This document shows positions 14,300-22,812 of a stretch of DNA of 23,311 bases, in pieces; positions within the stretch are counted from its first letter, which is position 1, and each line of letters starts with the position of its first letter. The notes under the pieces were generated by a model. The model was not told the origin of the DNA and made no database searches. It worked only from the letters and a program-made list of their open reading frames with translations. The translations under genes and the position numbers were made by a program. Source of the stretch: CAYOXD01 sp964407825 (lineage in GTDB: Bacteria; Desulfobacterota; Desulfobacteria; Desulfobacterales; JAFDDL01); assembly GCA_964407825.1 (NCBI GenBank), contig CAYOXD010000040.1:1-23311 (forward strand). The letters are read 5' to 3'.

Positions 14300-15361
14300 A
14301 TGAGCCAATTTCCAAGTACCGAAGTTCAGGAACCCATCTTTAACGCCACGATTTTTCCCTCGGTCTTCAACGCAAAACCAAAACCTGAAATCCCGCTGCC
14401 CCTTGACGCGCATCGTCCTATCACCCGTTGTATTTCCCTGGAGGAGCTGCAAACCCTGCTGGCGCTTACCCCGGGGGAGAGGCAACGGATACGCCAGGCC
14501 CATCACCGCTTCCCGATGAAGATCACCCGCTATTACGCCGAATTGATGCTCAGGGAGCCGGTGCTTCGCCAGATCGTCGTGCCGTCGCCAAGGGAACTCG
14601 TTATTTATGACGACGACGCGGTCACCGACGTGCACGCCGATGAAAGCAGGTATCAGCCAGTGGAGGGAATCGTCCATCGATATCCGGGAAAACTCTTGTT
14701 CCTGCCGACCCTCCAGTGCTTTTCCCACTGTCGCTTCTGTTTTCGCTCAGGTCACCGGGTGAAGGCGTTGAGCGCCGAAAAGGTGGAAGCGGCCATCGAT
14801 TACATTCGCTACCGGAAGGACGTCCGTGAAGTGCTGGTAACCGGCGGGGACCCGTTGGTGCTGCCCCTTGAGGAGTTGGAGGATATCATTTCCAGGATAC
14901 GCGCCATCGACCACGTGGAGATCATCCGAATCGGCACGCGTGCGCCGGCCTACGCGCCCGGCGTTATCACAACCGAACTGGTGAACATGTTGGCCAGATA
15001 TAAACCCGTGTTCATGAGTCTTTCCTTCGTGCATCCGGCCGAAGTCACGCCCCACTGCGCCGAGAAACTCAACTTGATGGCAGATTCGGGAATCGTGATG
15101 CTGCAGCAGGGCCCCATTCTGAAAGGCGTAAACGACGACGTGGCCGTCCTGAAGCAGATGTATGAGAAGCTGGCGAAGAATCGGGTACTGGCCTATTACG
15201 CGATTTACGGGATCTTCGCACCGGGAGTACGTCACTTCATCGTCGATCGTCAACAGGCCAAAGGCCTCTTTTCCCAGCTGGAGAATCAGACCTCCGGTCA
15301 TTGTCTGCCGCACATGATCACGCTGGATCAAAACGAGAACAAAACCCGTTCCGTGGCATAG
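14300..15361 (+). CDS. KamA-family radical SAM protein (divergent lysine 2,3-aminomutase-like)
   Basis: This 353-residue protein has the radical SAM cluster motif C140-x3-C144-x2-C147 (LQCFSHCRFCF). It also has KamA-family landmarks: EVLVTGGDPL (177-186), EIIRIGTRAP (207-216), LKGVND (274-279) and QTSGH (330-334). The aminomutase family moves an amino group using a 4Fe-4S cluster, SAM and PLP. In the Clostridium lysine enzyme the PLP lysine sits in a DAPGGGGK motif; here the matching stretch is LDQNENK, so D343 and perhaps K348 remain but the glycine loop is gone. The aspartate that contacts the substrate side chain (D293 there) appears replaced by hydrophobic I305. The substrate is therefore probably not lysine, and a 2,3-aminomutase reaction is not assured. 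The gene is convergent with the PEP-synthase-like gene. Confidence 0.88.
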   Translation: MSQFPSTEVQEPIFNATIFPSVFNAKPKPEIPLPLDAHRPITRCISLEELQTLLALTPGERQRIRQAHHRFPMKITRYYAELMLREPVLRQIVVPSPRELVIYDDDAVTDVHADESRYQPVEGIVHRYPGKLLFLPTLQCFSHCRFCFRSGHRVKALSAEKVEAAIDYIRYRKDVREVLVTGGDPLVLPLEELEDIISRIRAIDHVEIIRIGTRAPAYAPGVITTELVNMLARYKPVFMSLSFVHPAEVTPHCAEKLNLMADSGIVMLQQGPILKGVNDDVAVLKQMYEKLAKNRVLAYYAIYGIFAPGVRHFIVDRQQAKGLFSQLENQTSGHCLPHMITLDQNENKTRSVA

Positions 15362-15385
15362 CCCAGGTCTGAAATAGCAGCGCCT

Positions 15386-15413
15386 GCAGGGGCGCGGCCC
15401 GCCGCGCCCCTGC
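15386..15413. terminator. Perfect 12-bp GC hairpin between convergent genes
   Basis: GCAGGGGCGCGG, loop CCCG, then CCGCGCCCCTGC. It lies between the KamA-like stop (15361) and the stop of the PEP-synthase-like gene (15432), where a bidirectional terminator is expected. There is no U-tract on either side, so it may block 3' exonucleases or pause polymerase rather than act as a classical intrinsic terminator. Confidence 0.5.
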
Positions 15414-15431
15414 CCAAGCGGCCCACTGCCC

Positions 15432-18065
15432 TCACGACCGGGCCTTTGGTGCCACCTCCGGCGCATCTTCCGCAGGGGACGGCTGGTCAAAGGTATAGTT
15501 CCCCTTGAAAAACTCCTCCACGTACCAGTGTACCTGACGATCGTCGGACAGAACCATGTCCAGCAGCCGCACGGCTCCCAGCAGGCGCCCCAGCATGTCC
15601 AGGGTGTCGACGATCTGATCCATGGCGTGCTTTTTCATCTGACCGCGCACCAGATCCATCTTTTGGTCCACCTTGAACCCCAGACGCTTGAGGATTTCGG
15701 CCAGCAGCAAGGCCCGGCGAGAACGGCGGCCGATGTCCGCAGCCCCTCCCTTGAAGTGAAAGGTGAGGTAATTGTCGTTGATCACCGGACCGCAGTAGGT
15801 ATCGATGGTGGCGAAGTGGTATCCCAGACGCGATGTCAGGTTCAGGTAATGATGGGAAATCACCGCGTAATTGGGACCGCCCATGCGGCCCTCCTGCAAC
15901 GGGTCCCTGCGAACCATGGACTCGGCCATGATAGAGGCCATGCCGCTCCAGCTCATCCCTAACTCCCGGTTCCATTCCACTCCCTCATGGTTCATGCCCT
16001 TCAACAGGGCCTGCAGGGGAATGCAGGTGACGTCCTGGGGCTTGGCCTTCTTTTCAGAGAGCTTGGGACGAAGGCCTCCGCCCAGATCAATAATCAGCAC
16101 ATGCACCGGCAACCGGATCCGCAGGGGAATGGCGATGCTCCGTTCGCGTTGGACCGTATCGCTGATGCGGAACATGGCCTGCATGGCCATTTCATGGGCA
16201 TAGCGGATGATGTCATGGATGGTCTGGCATCCCAGTGGGGTAAAATCCTCCCTCTTGGGATCGATGAGGTTCAAGGGCGCGATTCGCTGCACCGCCGTTT
16301 GCACGGCCTTGTAAATGGGACTGTCCTTCATGGGATTGACTGCCGCCTTGTGGTCCAGGAGTTCCTCCACCCGGCCCTGGTAGACAATACCGCTGCCGGC
16401 ATCCACTGTGATTTCCGCGCCGTTTGCGATGTCGCGGGTACCGGAGCCCGTGCCCACCAGGGTGGGGATGCGAAACTCGCGCGCCACCGAGGCCATATGT
16501 CCGGTGACGCTGCCCACGTCGGTGATCATGGCCTTGATGCGGCCCATCAGGGGCACGTACCGGGGAGAGGTTTCCCGCACCACCACGATGGCCCCTTCCG
16601 GCACGTGATGCAGCATATGGTCCGAGCCCAGCACATAGGCCAGTCCGCTGGCCGTGCCCTCGCAGGCCGGGAAACCGCCCTGGAGCAGCACCGTACGTCC
16701 CGGAAGCGGGCGGCCGGGAGAGGTTCCCGCATCCCTGGAGGCATCGGCCTCCGATCCCTGGGAAGCCTTCTGCAGGGGCCGCGTCTGCAGGATAAAGAGC
16801 TTTCCCGCATCATTGATGGCCCACTCGATGTCCAGGGCCGTGTTGTAGTGCTCCTCGAGCTGTCGTCCATAGTCCACCAGCAACCGGATCTGATCGGGAT
16901 CCAGGCACGGCAGGTCCATCCTTTCGGCGGGAACGGGCCGCTCCCGGACCCCCTCTTCCGGATCGGTGCGAAGCTGCGATGGCTGATGGGCGATTTCCTG
17001 GCGAAGGACATTTCCGGTACGTTTATCCACCACGAAGAAATCGCCGGTGGCGGCCCCCTCCACCGCGTGGGCCGCCAGTCCCCACACGGCGCTGATCAAC
17101 ATCTCCGCTCGACGGTGGTCGTTGGGGTCCACGGTATAGAGCACGCCGCTGACCCGAGCGTCCACCATGGCAATGCAGGCGACGCTCATGATCACGTCCT
17201 GCTCGCTGTATCCCTTGCGCACCCGATAGAAAATCGCCCGGGGACTGAAGGTACTTGCCACCACCTCCTTATAGGCCGGGATCAGATTCTCCGGCGCCAC
17301 ATTGAGAACCGTGGTATGCTGTCCGGCAAAACTGGCCGCTCCGTCCTCGCTGGTGGCGCTGCTTCGCACCGCCAGGCGCAGCCGGGGCCCAATTCGGGCC
17401 TGGAGTTCCGCAGCCGCATCGCTAAGGGCAATTCGCAGGTCCCGAGACGGCTCAGCGGCCATGATCCGCTCCTGGATGGTCCGGCTCACCGCCATGAGCC
17501 GCTCGGTGTCGTCGATGTCCAGCCCCTTCATCTCCTGACGCACGAACCGTTCCAGTCCCTTCTTTTCAAGAAAATGCCAGCAGGCGTAAGCTGTCACGGC
17601 AAAACCGGGAGGTACCGGCAGGTGAACCCGGTTCAGCACCTCGCCCAGGTTGGCCGCCTTTCCCCCCACCGCAGCGGCGTTCTCCGCGCTCAGCCGCTCC
17701 AGGGGCAGCACCAGATTGGTCTTCTCCAGGGTCTTTTTTCGCACCAGTTCGCCCAGAATCTTGACCCCCATCCGCTCGGCCACATCGAAAAGCGCCTCGT
17801 GCTCAGCCTCACAAAGGGCGTTTAAGTCCTCAACGATGGTGAACACCTCGGCAATCAATGTCTCGGTCTGGGTGACGATATGGTCGAGGGTAAAGGGTTT
17901 GTCCTGATAGAAGTGATGCTCCAGGTCGTTGATCAGCTCCAGGGCCCGGTTGTTTGCGTCCAGCAGGCTCTTGAAGCTGCGGTACTTCTGCTGGGAAAGG
18001 TTCTCTCGGGTTCTGTCGGCTGTCCGGTCGCGGCCCCAGCTGAAATGTTCCCAAAACTTGAACAT
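15432..18065 (-). CDS. PEP synthase-like protein: PEP/pyruvate-binding domain, swivelling phosphohistidine domain, non-TIM-barrel C-terminus
   Basis: The 877-residue protein starts with a helical region (about 1-115). An ATP-grasp PEP/pyruvate-binding domain (about 120-435) follows, with GGKAANLGEVLN (134-145) and AVRSSATSEDGAASFAGQ (232-249). Next comes a PEP-utilizing mobile domain (about 455-570) whose phospho-acceptor is H523 in SVTGHMASVARE. In PEP synthase and pyruvate phosphate dikinase the next domain is a TIM barrel with the catalytic cysteine. Here the C-terminal third (about 580-850) is instead a conserved-looking domain of unknown function, containing VIDLGGGL-like IIDLGGGL (658-665) and TFHFKGGAADIGRRSRR (768-784). 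It can plausibly form phosphohistidine from ATP, but acceptor and product are unknown. AGAGG precedes the ATG by six bases. It is 81 bases downstream of the radical SAM fusion gene. Confidence 0.88.
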   Translation of the reverse strand: MFKFWEHFSWGRDRTADRTRENLSQQKYRSFKSLLDANNRALELINDLEHHFYQDKPFTLDHIVTQTETLIAEVFTIVEDLNALCEAEHEALFDVAERMGVKILGELVRKKTLEKTNLVLPLERLSAENAAAVGGKAANLGEVLNRVHLPVPPGFAVTAYACWHFLEKKGLERFVRQEMKGLDIDDTERLMAVSRTIQERIMAAEPSRDLRIALSDAAAELQARIGPRLRLAVRSSATSEDGAASFAGQHTTVLNVAPENLIPAYKEVVASTFSPRAIFYRVRKGYSEQDVIMSVACIAMVDARVSGVLYTVDPNDHRRAEMLISAVWGLAAHAVEGAATGDFFVVDKRTGNVLRQEIAHQPSQLRTDPEEGVRERPVPAERMDLPCLDPDQIRLLVDYGRQLEEHYNTALDIEWAINDAGKLFILQTRPLQKASQGSEADASRDAGTSPGRPLPGRTVLLQGGFPACEGTASGLAYVLGSDHMLHHVPEGAIVVVRETSPRYVPLMGRIKAMITDVGSVTGHMASVAREFRIPTLVGTGSGTRDIANGAEITVDAGSGIVYQGRVEELLDHKAAVNPMKDSPIYKAVQTAVQRIAPLNLIDPKREDFTPLGCQTIHDIIRYAHEMAMQAMFRISDTVQRERSIAIPLRIRLPVHVLIIDLGGGLRPKLSEKKAKPQDVTCIPLQALLKGMNHEGVEWNRELGMSWSGMASIMAESMVRRDPLQEGRMGGPNYAVISHHYLNLTSRLGYHFATIDTYCGPVINDNYLTFHFKGGAADIGRRSRRALLLAEILKRLGFKVDQKMDLVRGQMKKHAMDQIVDTLDMLGRLLGAVRLLDMVLSDDRQVHWYVEEFFKGNYTFDQPSPAEDAPEVAPKARS

Positions 18066-18145
18066 CGCTGCCTCTGAATAGTCAGTTATTATTCACAGCA
18101 TGATAATATCTAAAAATTGCCCGTGGCTGCCACCGCATGCGTGGG

Positions 18146-21100
18146 TTAAGGGTGGAGCGGACACCTCTTCCCCAGACACTCCCGGTTCTGGTGCCGCTGC
18201 TCGCAGAGCAGCCGGTGATCAGCCCTCAGCGTCACGGCCAGCATCGATTTGGACAGTTCGGCCGCCTTCACCAGCGCGATCCAGGAATCGCGCTGGCAGC
18301 AGCGGGCCGCCTCGAGCCCGGCGATCTCTTTGAGTGCGGCCTGGGTTGCGCTCTGGACGAGCTGGCGCTGCCCGGGCTTTACCGGATTGGCATCCAGAAG
18401 GAGGCTGAAGGCGATGCCGACCCCCACGGCAGCGCCGCAGATGCCCATGAACCCGCAAAAGCCGCCGGCAATGTTCCCGCCTCGGGAGATGCCGGTCTCG
18501 ACAAGTGTTTCCGGAATCTCGCCCCCCAGGTTCCGGTAGACGGCCAGGATGATGCCGGGCACCATGGCATGGTGCTCGGGGCCGTGAACGGGAATCGCCG
18601 GATGCCGCCGGATCCTTTCAAGGAGCCGAATCATGTCGGTCTCATCCGTATGAAGGCAGATGTGCCGGATTACGGCCAGGGCGTCCTGCCCATGGCACCG
18701 GTCGCAGACATAATGGCCCTCTTGGCAATGGCTGTTGGTGGAAAAGGGCAGTCCGCAGTAAGCGCAACGGCGCTCCTGCGGATATCGCTCGTAGGCGAGG
18801 GGCGCGCCGCAGACCCTGCAGCCTGAGGGGTGTTTCCCGGGCTCCAGTACCATGAACGTCGCCTTTCCGCCCGCTGCCTCATCCTCGGGCGCCCGGCAAC
18901 AGGCGCAGGTGTTCTCGGCCTCGATGTTCACCACTTTTCCGGTCTCATCCAGGAGAAAGACCTGATCCCCCAGAAGTTCCGCCTGACGCCGGTCCAGGGA
19001 AGCGACCGCGCCCTTTTGGATCAGCCGTCCGCCGCCAGTCATGATAAACGGCAGGGGCCCGCGGTAGATGACAGATACCGGTTCCACGGAAGCGGGCTTC
19101 AGAGCCGAATAGGTCAGGGAAAAAAAGGCGTGGCCTCTTATCTGGCGGTAAGGAAAGCGCTTTAGAAGCATCACCGCCTCGAAACCGCTCTCCTCCAAAA
19201 GTCCCACCAGATGCGGCGTGCTCAGGGCACCGGCGATGCATTCCCCCCGCAGGGTCTCATCGTTCCGGATGGCCGGGTCCGGTTCGCTCTCGCAGGCCAC
19301 ATCGGAGATGACCAACCTGCCGCCCGGCCGAAGAATCCGGAAAATCTCGGCATAGGCCCTACGTTTGTGGACCGATAGATTCATAACGCAATTGGAGATC
19401 ACCACATCGACCGAATCGCTCTCCACCGGCAATGCCTCCAGATACCCCTTCCTGAAATCAAGGGTATCGTAGCCCAGCCGTTCCGCCACCGCCCCCCTGC
19501 CCCTTTGGGCGCGTTCCAGCATGGGATCGAGCATGTCGATACCGATCACCCGGCCGGTTCTGCCGGTGAGCCGGGAGGCGATGAAGCACTCGACTCCCGC
19601 CCCGCATCCCAGGTCCACGACCCGTTCGCCCTCCTTCAGGCCCGCCTCCAGAATGGGGCTGCCACAGCCGTAGCCCCGGAATCGGAACGCTTTCGGGATA
19701 TGCGAGATGAGCGCCGGATCGTAGCAGACCGGGTTCAGGATGTCGGGCTTTTCCTCCACCAACGCCTGCGAATAGAAGGCCTTGATGCGCGTAAGGCTGT
19801 CGGCCTGGGCCGTTCCCAGGAGGCAGTTGGAATGGACCAGGGCGATGTTGCCGTGGGCGGCACAGCTCTCCAGCATCTCCCCCATCTGGAGCCGCAGTGC
19901 CGCCTCGGTCCCCGGCGCCTGCCGGGAGGCCTCCCTGCCGATGAGCCAGAGGGCCGTCTTCTCGTAGAGCAACTCGTATGGATCGCCGCCGAGGAAGGTC
20001 CCGCTGTGAAGATAGCTGTGGTCGATATCGCCCCCCCCCAGAATGAAGCGCAGGGGAGAGGTCAGATCCCGCGCGGTGCTCTGCCGGACCCGCTCCAGAA
20101 CGGGGCTGCGCCGCCAGGCATCCACCAGTCCGGCGGGCATGTCTGAGGCCAGCTCCTCGACGCCCACCAGCGCCGCAGAGGGATAGAGCCTTTCGTCCGG
20201 CCCCACCGCCAGGGATTCCCACCCGGCGGTACCGCCGTCGTGAAGGGTGCCCGCTGGCGCGAAGACCTGCGTTTTCAATGCCTCCAGGTTGTCAATGGAA
20301 ATCCCGAGCCGTTCCGCCCGCCCGGCGGATCGGACCAGCTCCTCGAAGACCGTTTCGATAGGCGCGAAACCGGCGCTCTTCCCCCGGCCGCGGACGAAGT
20401 ACCACATATAGTGAACATTGGACGCGCCAAGGTCCGCGGCGAAATCGACGATATCGGCCATTTCGTGGACATTGCTTTGGTTGACGCACATGGAAAGGGT
20501 ATAAGGAACCGCCCGCTGCTTCAACCACGAAAGGGTGGTCACCAGGGCCTTGAAGGCGCCCTTTCCCCGGATCCGATCATGGCTCCCCTCCAGCCCGTCC
20601 ATGCTGATCTGAAGGTGAAAACGGGCCGGATCAGGCGTCAGGCGCTCCATAAACGGCACCAGTGCAAGGGCATTTGTCAGCATCACCACATGGTTTTCCG
20701 CATCGCCGAGGAGCGAGCCGACGATCCGCTCGATATGGGGATGAACCAGCGGCTCACCGCCTGTCAGGGCGAAGAGCCGGCATCCAGCGTCGTGGGCCTC
20801 CGCTGCGATCTCGAGAACCCGGTCAAGGGGCATTTCCCGTTCGTCGGCGGGAGAGGATCCGAAGAGGCAGTGGGTGCAGGCCATGTTGCACCGGTTGGTC
20901 AGGTGGAACCAGAGCTCTTCGATCCGATCGAGCCGGAGGGACCGGGCCCTGCCCCCATAGGAGAGGGGCCGGATTTCGGGTATCCTGGAGAGAAATCGCA
21001 GGGCATGGAGATTGCCGTCGGGGGCATGGCCCGCCAAGATGTGACGCAGGATTTTATCCCCCTGCCGGTTGGGAACAAACCAGTTCGGCTCGGCGCCGCT

Positions 21101-21223
21101 GAAATAGATGGGAATATCGCCATGGGTAAAGCGGTGCCAGCGAGGCCGCCTCCCCTCTCCGGCCAGTATCGAATCAACGCTGATCCCCGGACCGCCGGTT
21201 CTCTCCTCTGTCAACCAATCCAT
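18146..21223 (-). CDS. Radical SAM / ArsM-like methyltransferase / zinc-ribbon / DUF5714 fusion protein
   Basis: The ATG ending at 21223 (GGGAG, six-base spacing) gives 1025 residues; a nine-codon TTG extension lacks a ribosome site. Residues 30-65 look PqqD-like. The radical SAM domain has C112-x3-C116-x2-C119 and GGEP at 155-158. A SPASM-like position, VGPDERLYPSAAL (340-352), has serine where cluster cysteines are expected. A class I methyltransferase (about 505-690) has VVDLGCGAG (535-543) and three cysteines at ArsM-like positions: C520 in GYGCGSP, C612 in SNCVMNLS and C662 in GECIAGAL. The segment 770-845 holds C773, C775-776, two CxxC pairs (C802/C805, C820/C823), C833, C840 and C843, like zinc ribbons. 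Residues 840-1025 match DUF5714. It may modify a thiol or metalloid-containing substrate. The combined function is unknown. Confidence 0.87.
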   Translation of the reverse strand: MDWLTEERTGGPGISVDSILAGEGRRPRWHRFTHGDIPIYFSGAEPNWFVPNRQGDKILRHILAGHAPDGNLHALRFLSRIPEIRPLSYGGRARSLRLDRIEELWFHLTNRCNMACTHCLFGSSPADEREMPLDRVLEIAAEAHDAGCRLFALTGGEPLVHPHIERIVGSLLGDAENHVVMLTNALALVPFMERLTPDPARFHLQISMDGLEGSHDRIRGKGAFKALVTTLSWLKQRAVPYTLSMCVNQSNVHEMADIVDFAADLGASNVHYMWYFVRGRGKSAGFAPIETVFEELVRSAGRAERLGISIDNLEALKTQVFAPAGTLHDGGTAGWESLAVGPDERLYPSAALVGVEELASDMPAGLVDAWRRSPVLERVRQSTARDLTSPLRFILGGGDIDHSYLHSGTFLGGDPYELLYEKTALWLIGREASRQAPGTEAALRLQMGEMLESCAAHGNIALVHSNCLLGTAQADSLTRIKAFYSQALVEEKPDILNPVCYDPALISHIPKAFRFRGYGCGSPILEAGLKEGERVVDLGCGAGVECFIASRLTGRTGRVIGIDMLDPMLERAQRGRGAVAERLGYDTLDFRKGYLEALPVESDSVDVVISNCVMNLSVHKRRAYAEIFRILRPGGRLVISDVACESEPDPAIRNDETLRGECIAGALSTPHLVGLLEESGFEAVMLLKRFPYRQIRGHAFFSLTYSALKPASVEPVSVIYRGPLPFIMTGGGRLIQKGAVASLDRRQAELLGDQVFLLDETGKVVNIEAENTCACCRAPEDEAAGGKATFMVLEPGKHPSGCRVCGAPLAYERYPQERRCAYCGLPFSTNSHCQEGHYVCDRCHGQDALAVIRHICLHTDETDMIRLLERIRRHPAIPVHGPEHHAMVPGIILAVYRNLGGEIPETLVETGISRGGNIAGGFCGFMGICGAAVGVGIAFSLLLDANPVKPGQRQLVQSATQAALKEIAGLEAARCCQRDSWIALVKAAELSKSMLAVTLRADHRLLCEQRHQNRECLGKRCPLHP

Positions 21224-21229
21224 GGAACG

Positions 21230-21234
21230 CTCCC
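21230..21234 (-). promoter_or_regulatory. Ribosome binding site deciding the fusion-protein start
   Basis: GGGAG on the minus strand, six bases before the ATG ending at 21223. The longer TTG start at 21250 has no such site. Confidence 0.65.
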
Positions 21235-21291
21235 AACAGAAAGAAATCAATCATATTTTCAAGATGTTTAACGGTGAAGCAATCCTGTTTT

Positions 21292-21319
21292 TGTATAACA
21301 GAGGGCTGTCCCGTGTCAA
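21292..21319 (-). promoter_or_regulatory. Sigma70-type promoter for the radical SAM fusion gene
   Basis: Minus strand: consensus -35 TTGACA (21314-21319), a 16-base spacer and TATACA (21292-21297; four of six). The predicted start is near 21285, about 62 bases before the ATG. It implies that the fusion gene can be expressed separately from mtnA and the preceding radical SAM gene, which end 185 bases upstream. Confidence 0.45.
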
Positions 21320-21408
21320 CGCCCGGGTTCTGGAGACCAGCGGTTCCCTGTACCGCCTTCCCCGTCGCACGGCCCAGCTGTCGCACTCGTTGTCGTTGTC
21401 CGGTGCAG

Positions 21409-22812
21409 TTAGAACAACTCCCCCGTGGCCCGAGACGCCCTTCGCTTGAGTCTTGTCAGGGAATCCCATGAAAACGGAGTCTTCTGGCAGGGAGAGATGG
21501 CATTATTGGTAAGGACCGGATCCGCTGCCAGGTCATAGCGCGAGGCGGCCAGGGCCTTCGGCCAGAGGCGGGTGTGGGGGATGGGGGTGTAATGGGCCAG
21601 GATCGGTGTCACGCCGGTTTCTTTGACCCATGAAATGGCGGCTTCCACTTCGGCCGGATCCTGGTCCGGCAGCCCCACGAGCAGGTAGGCGCCCACCTGA
21701 TGGCCGTCAAATCCGGCCGCCCTCAGGCAGGCGGCGGCGTTGCGGAATTCCGCGGCGTTCGTTTTTACATCGAGTTCGTCCCTGCGAGCGCTCCGATAGG
21801 TCTCAAGTCCAAGACGGATGGTTTTAAAGCCAGCCCGATACATGAGTTGCGCGGTTTCTTGGGTAATGCCCCGGATGTGAAGGGCATTGGGGGTATGAAA
21901 ACGCACGGGCAGCCCCCGGGTGATGATATTTTCCAGCAGGGGGATGGCATGGGATTCGGCATTGACCAGGAGGGCATCGTCATAGAAGGCGAAATTCATC
22001 GCACCGAAGCGCCGGTACCAATAGGCGATTTCCGCGGCCGAGGCCGATGGATCCCGGGTCCTGTATCCCCGGGACAGGATTTTCGAGGCGCAATAGGCGC
22101 AATCAAAGGGGCATCCCCGGGAGGTCAGCATCGGAACGCAGGAAATCTCTCTTAAAAGATCGAATGCCGGGTAGGGATAGGTATCCAGCCGGTCCGGATC
22201 GAAGCAGGCCCGGGGCCGCCAGCCGGTCCACCGGGCCACAAGATCGAGAATGTCCTTCTCCGTTGCCCCCGGCGCCACGAAATCCGCGCCCGCGTGCCGC
22301 CGTGCGTGATCGGCGCAAAGGGTGGCGTAAATACCGCCCAGGATCAATGGGGAATCGGGAAAGACCGCCCGGATATGACGGATGGTCTCCTGCACACCGG
22401 GATACCAGTAAGTCATGAGGGAGGTGACGAGGATGAGATCCGGCCGGGGAAGCCTCCGCAGGTCCTCCAGGAACCAGGCCGGCTCGATGCCGTATCTGGA
22501 ATAGGTGCGCCGGATATCCCGGAGAGCCGGCGGCGGAGGGATGGGGGTTTTCCGATACGGTCCCCGGCCGTCCCGGGCGTGTGGATCGCCGCCGCAGGCG
22601 CGGGGGTGAAAGCGATCCAGGCAGTCCACGAAGCTGACCCGGGCCCCATGGGCCCTCAAAATGGCGGCCAGCTGAAGGATTCCGAAGGGTTTTGCCCAGA
22701 CATCATAGGCGGCAAAATCGTGAATCCACGGATTTACCAGCAGCAGGTGCGGCCCCTGGGCGGCGCCGTCCGTTTTCCCGGAATCGCACGATGAGACCGG
22801 ATCACGATGCAA
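21409..22812 (-). CDS. B12-binding-type radical SAM protein
   Basis: This 467-residue protein has an N-terminal Rossmann-like region resembling the cobalamin-binding domain (about 22-185, beginning HLLLVNPWIHDFAAYDVW). The canonical B12-ligating DxHxxG motif is not apparent, as in many members of this class. The radical SAM core (about 225-420) has C234-x3-C238-x2-C241 in SRGCPFDCAYC. The class includes methylases, cyclases and other modifying enzymes, so the reaction cannot be named. No ATG occurs near the beginning; the best start is the TTG ending at 22812, which overlaps the mtnA stop by 11 bases and suggests translational coupling. The gene that follows is a second radical SAM protein, so the two may act in one pathway. 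Confidence 0.87.
   Translation of the reverse strand: MHRDPVSSCDSGKTDGAAQGPHLLLVNPWIHDFAAYDVWAKPFGILQLAAILRAHGARVSFVDCLDRFHPRACGGDPHARDGRGPYRKTPIPPPPALRDIRRTYSRYGIEPAWFLEDLRRLPRPDLILVTSLMTYWYPGVQETIRHIRAVFPDSPLILGGIYATLCADHARRHAGADFVAPGATEKDILDLVARWTGWRPRACFDPDRLDTYPYPAFDLLREISCVPMLTSRGCPFDCAYCASKILSRGYRTRDPSASAAEIAYWYRRFGAMNFAFYDDALLVNAESHAIPLLENIITRGLPVRFHTPNALHIRGITQETAQLMYRAGFKTIRLGLETYRSARRDELDVKTNAAEFRNAAACLRAAGFDGHQVGAYLLVGLPDQDPAEVEAAISWVKETGVTPILAHYTPIPHTRLWPKALAASRYDLAADPVLTNNAISPCQKTPFSWDSLTRLKRRASRATGELF

Noticed and set aside
15987..17825. 612-codon open frame on the plus strand
   Set aside because: It lies wholly antisense to the PEP-synthase-like gene, has a His/Gln/Gly-rich composition typical of the reverse of GC-rich coding sequence, and matches no family.
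18111..18143. Possible intrinsic terminator after the fusion gene (minus strand)
   Set aside because: A T5 run is present but the preceding stems are only 4-5 bp or have impossible loops; too weak to call.
21274..21471. 65-codon cysteine-rich plus-strand frame considered as a precursor peptide for the radical SAM enzymes
   Set aside because: It starts at a GTG without a ribosome site, runs antisense across the fusion-gene promoter and into the end of the B12-type radical SAM gene, and shows no leader/core pattern.
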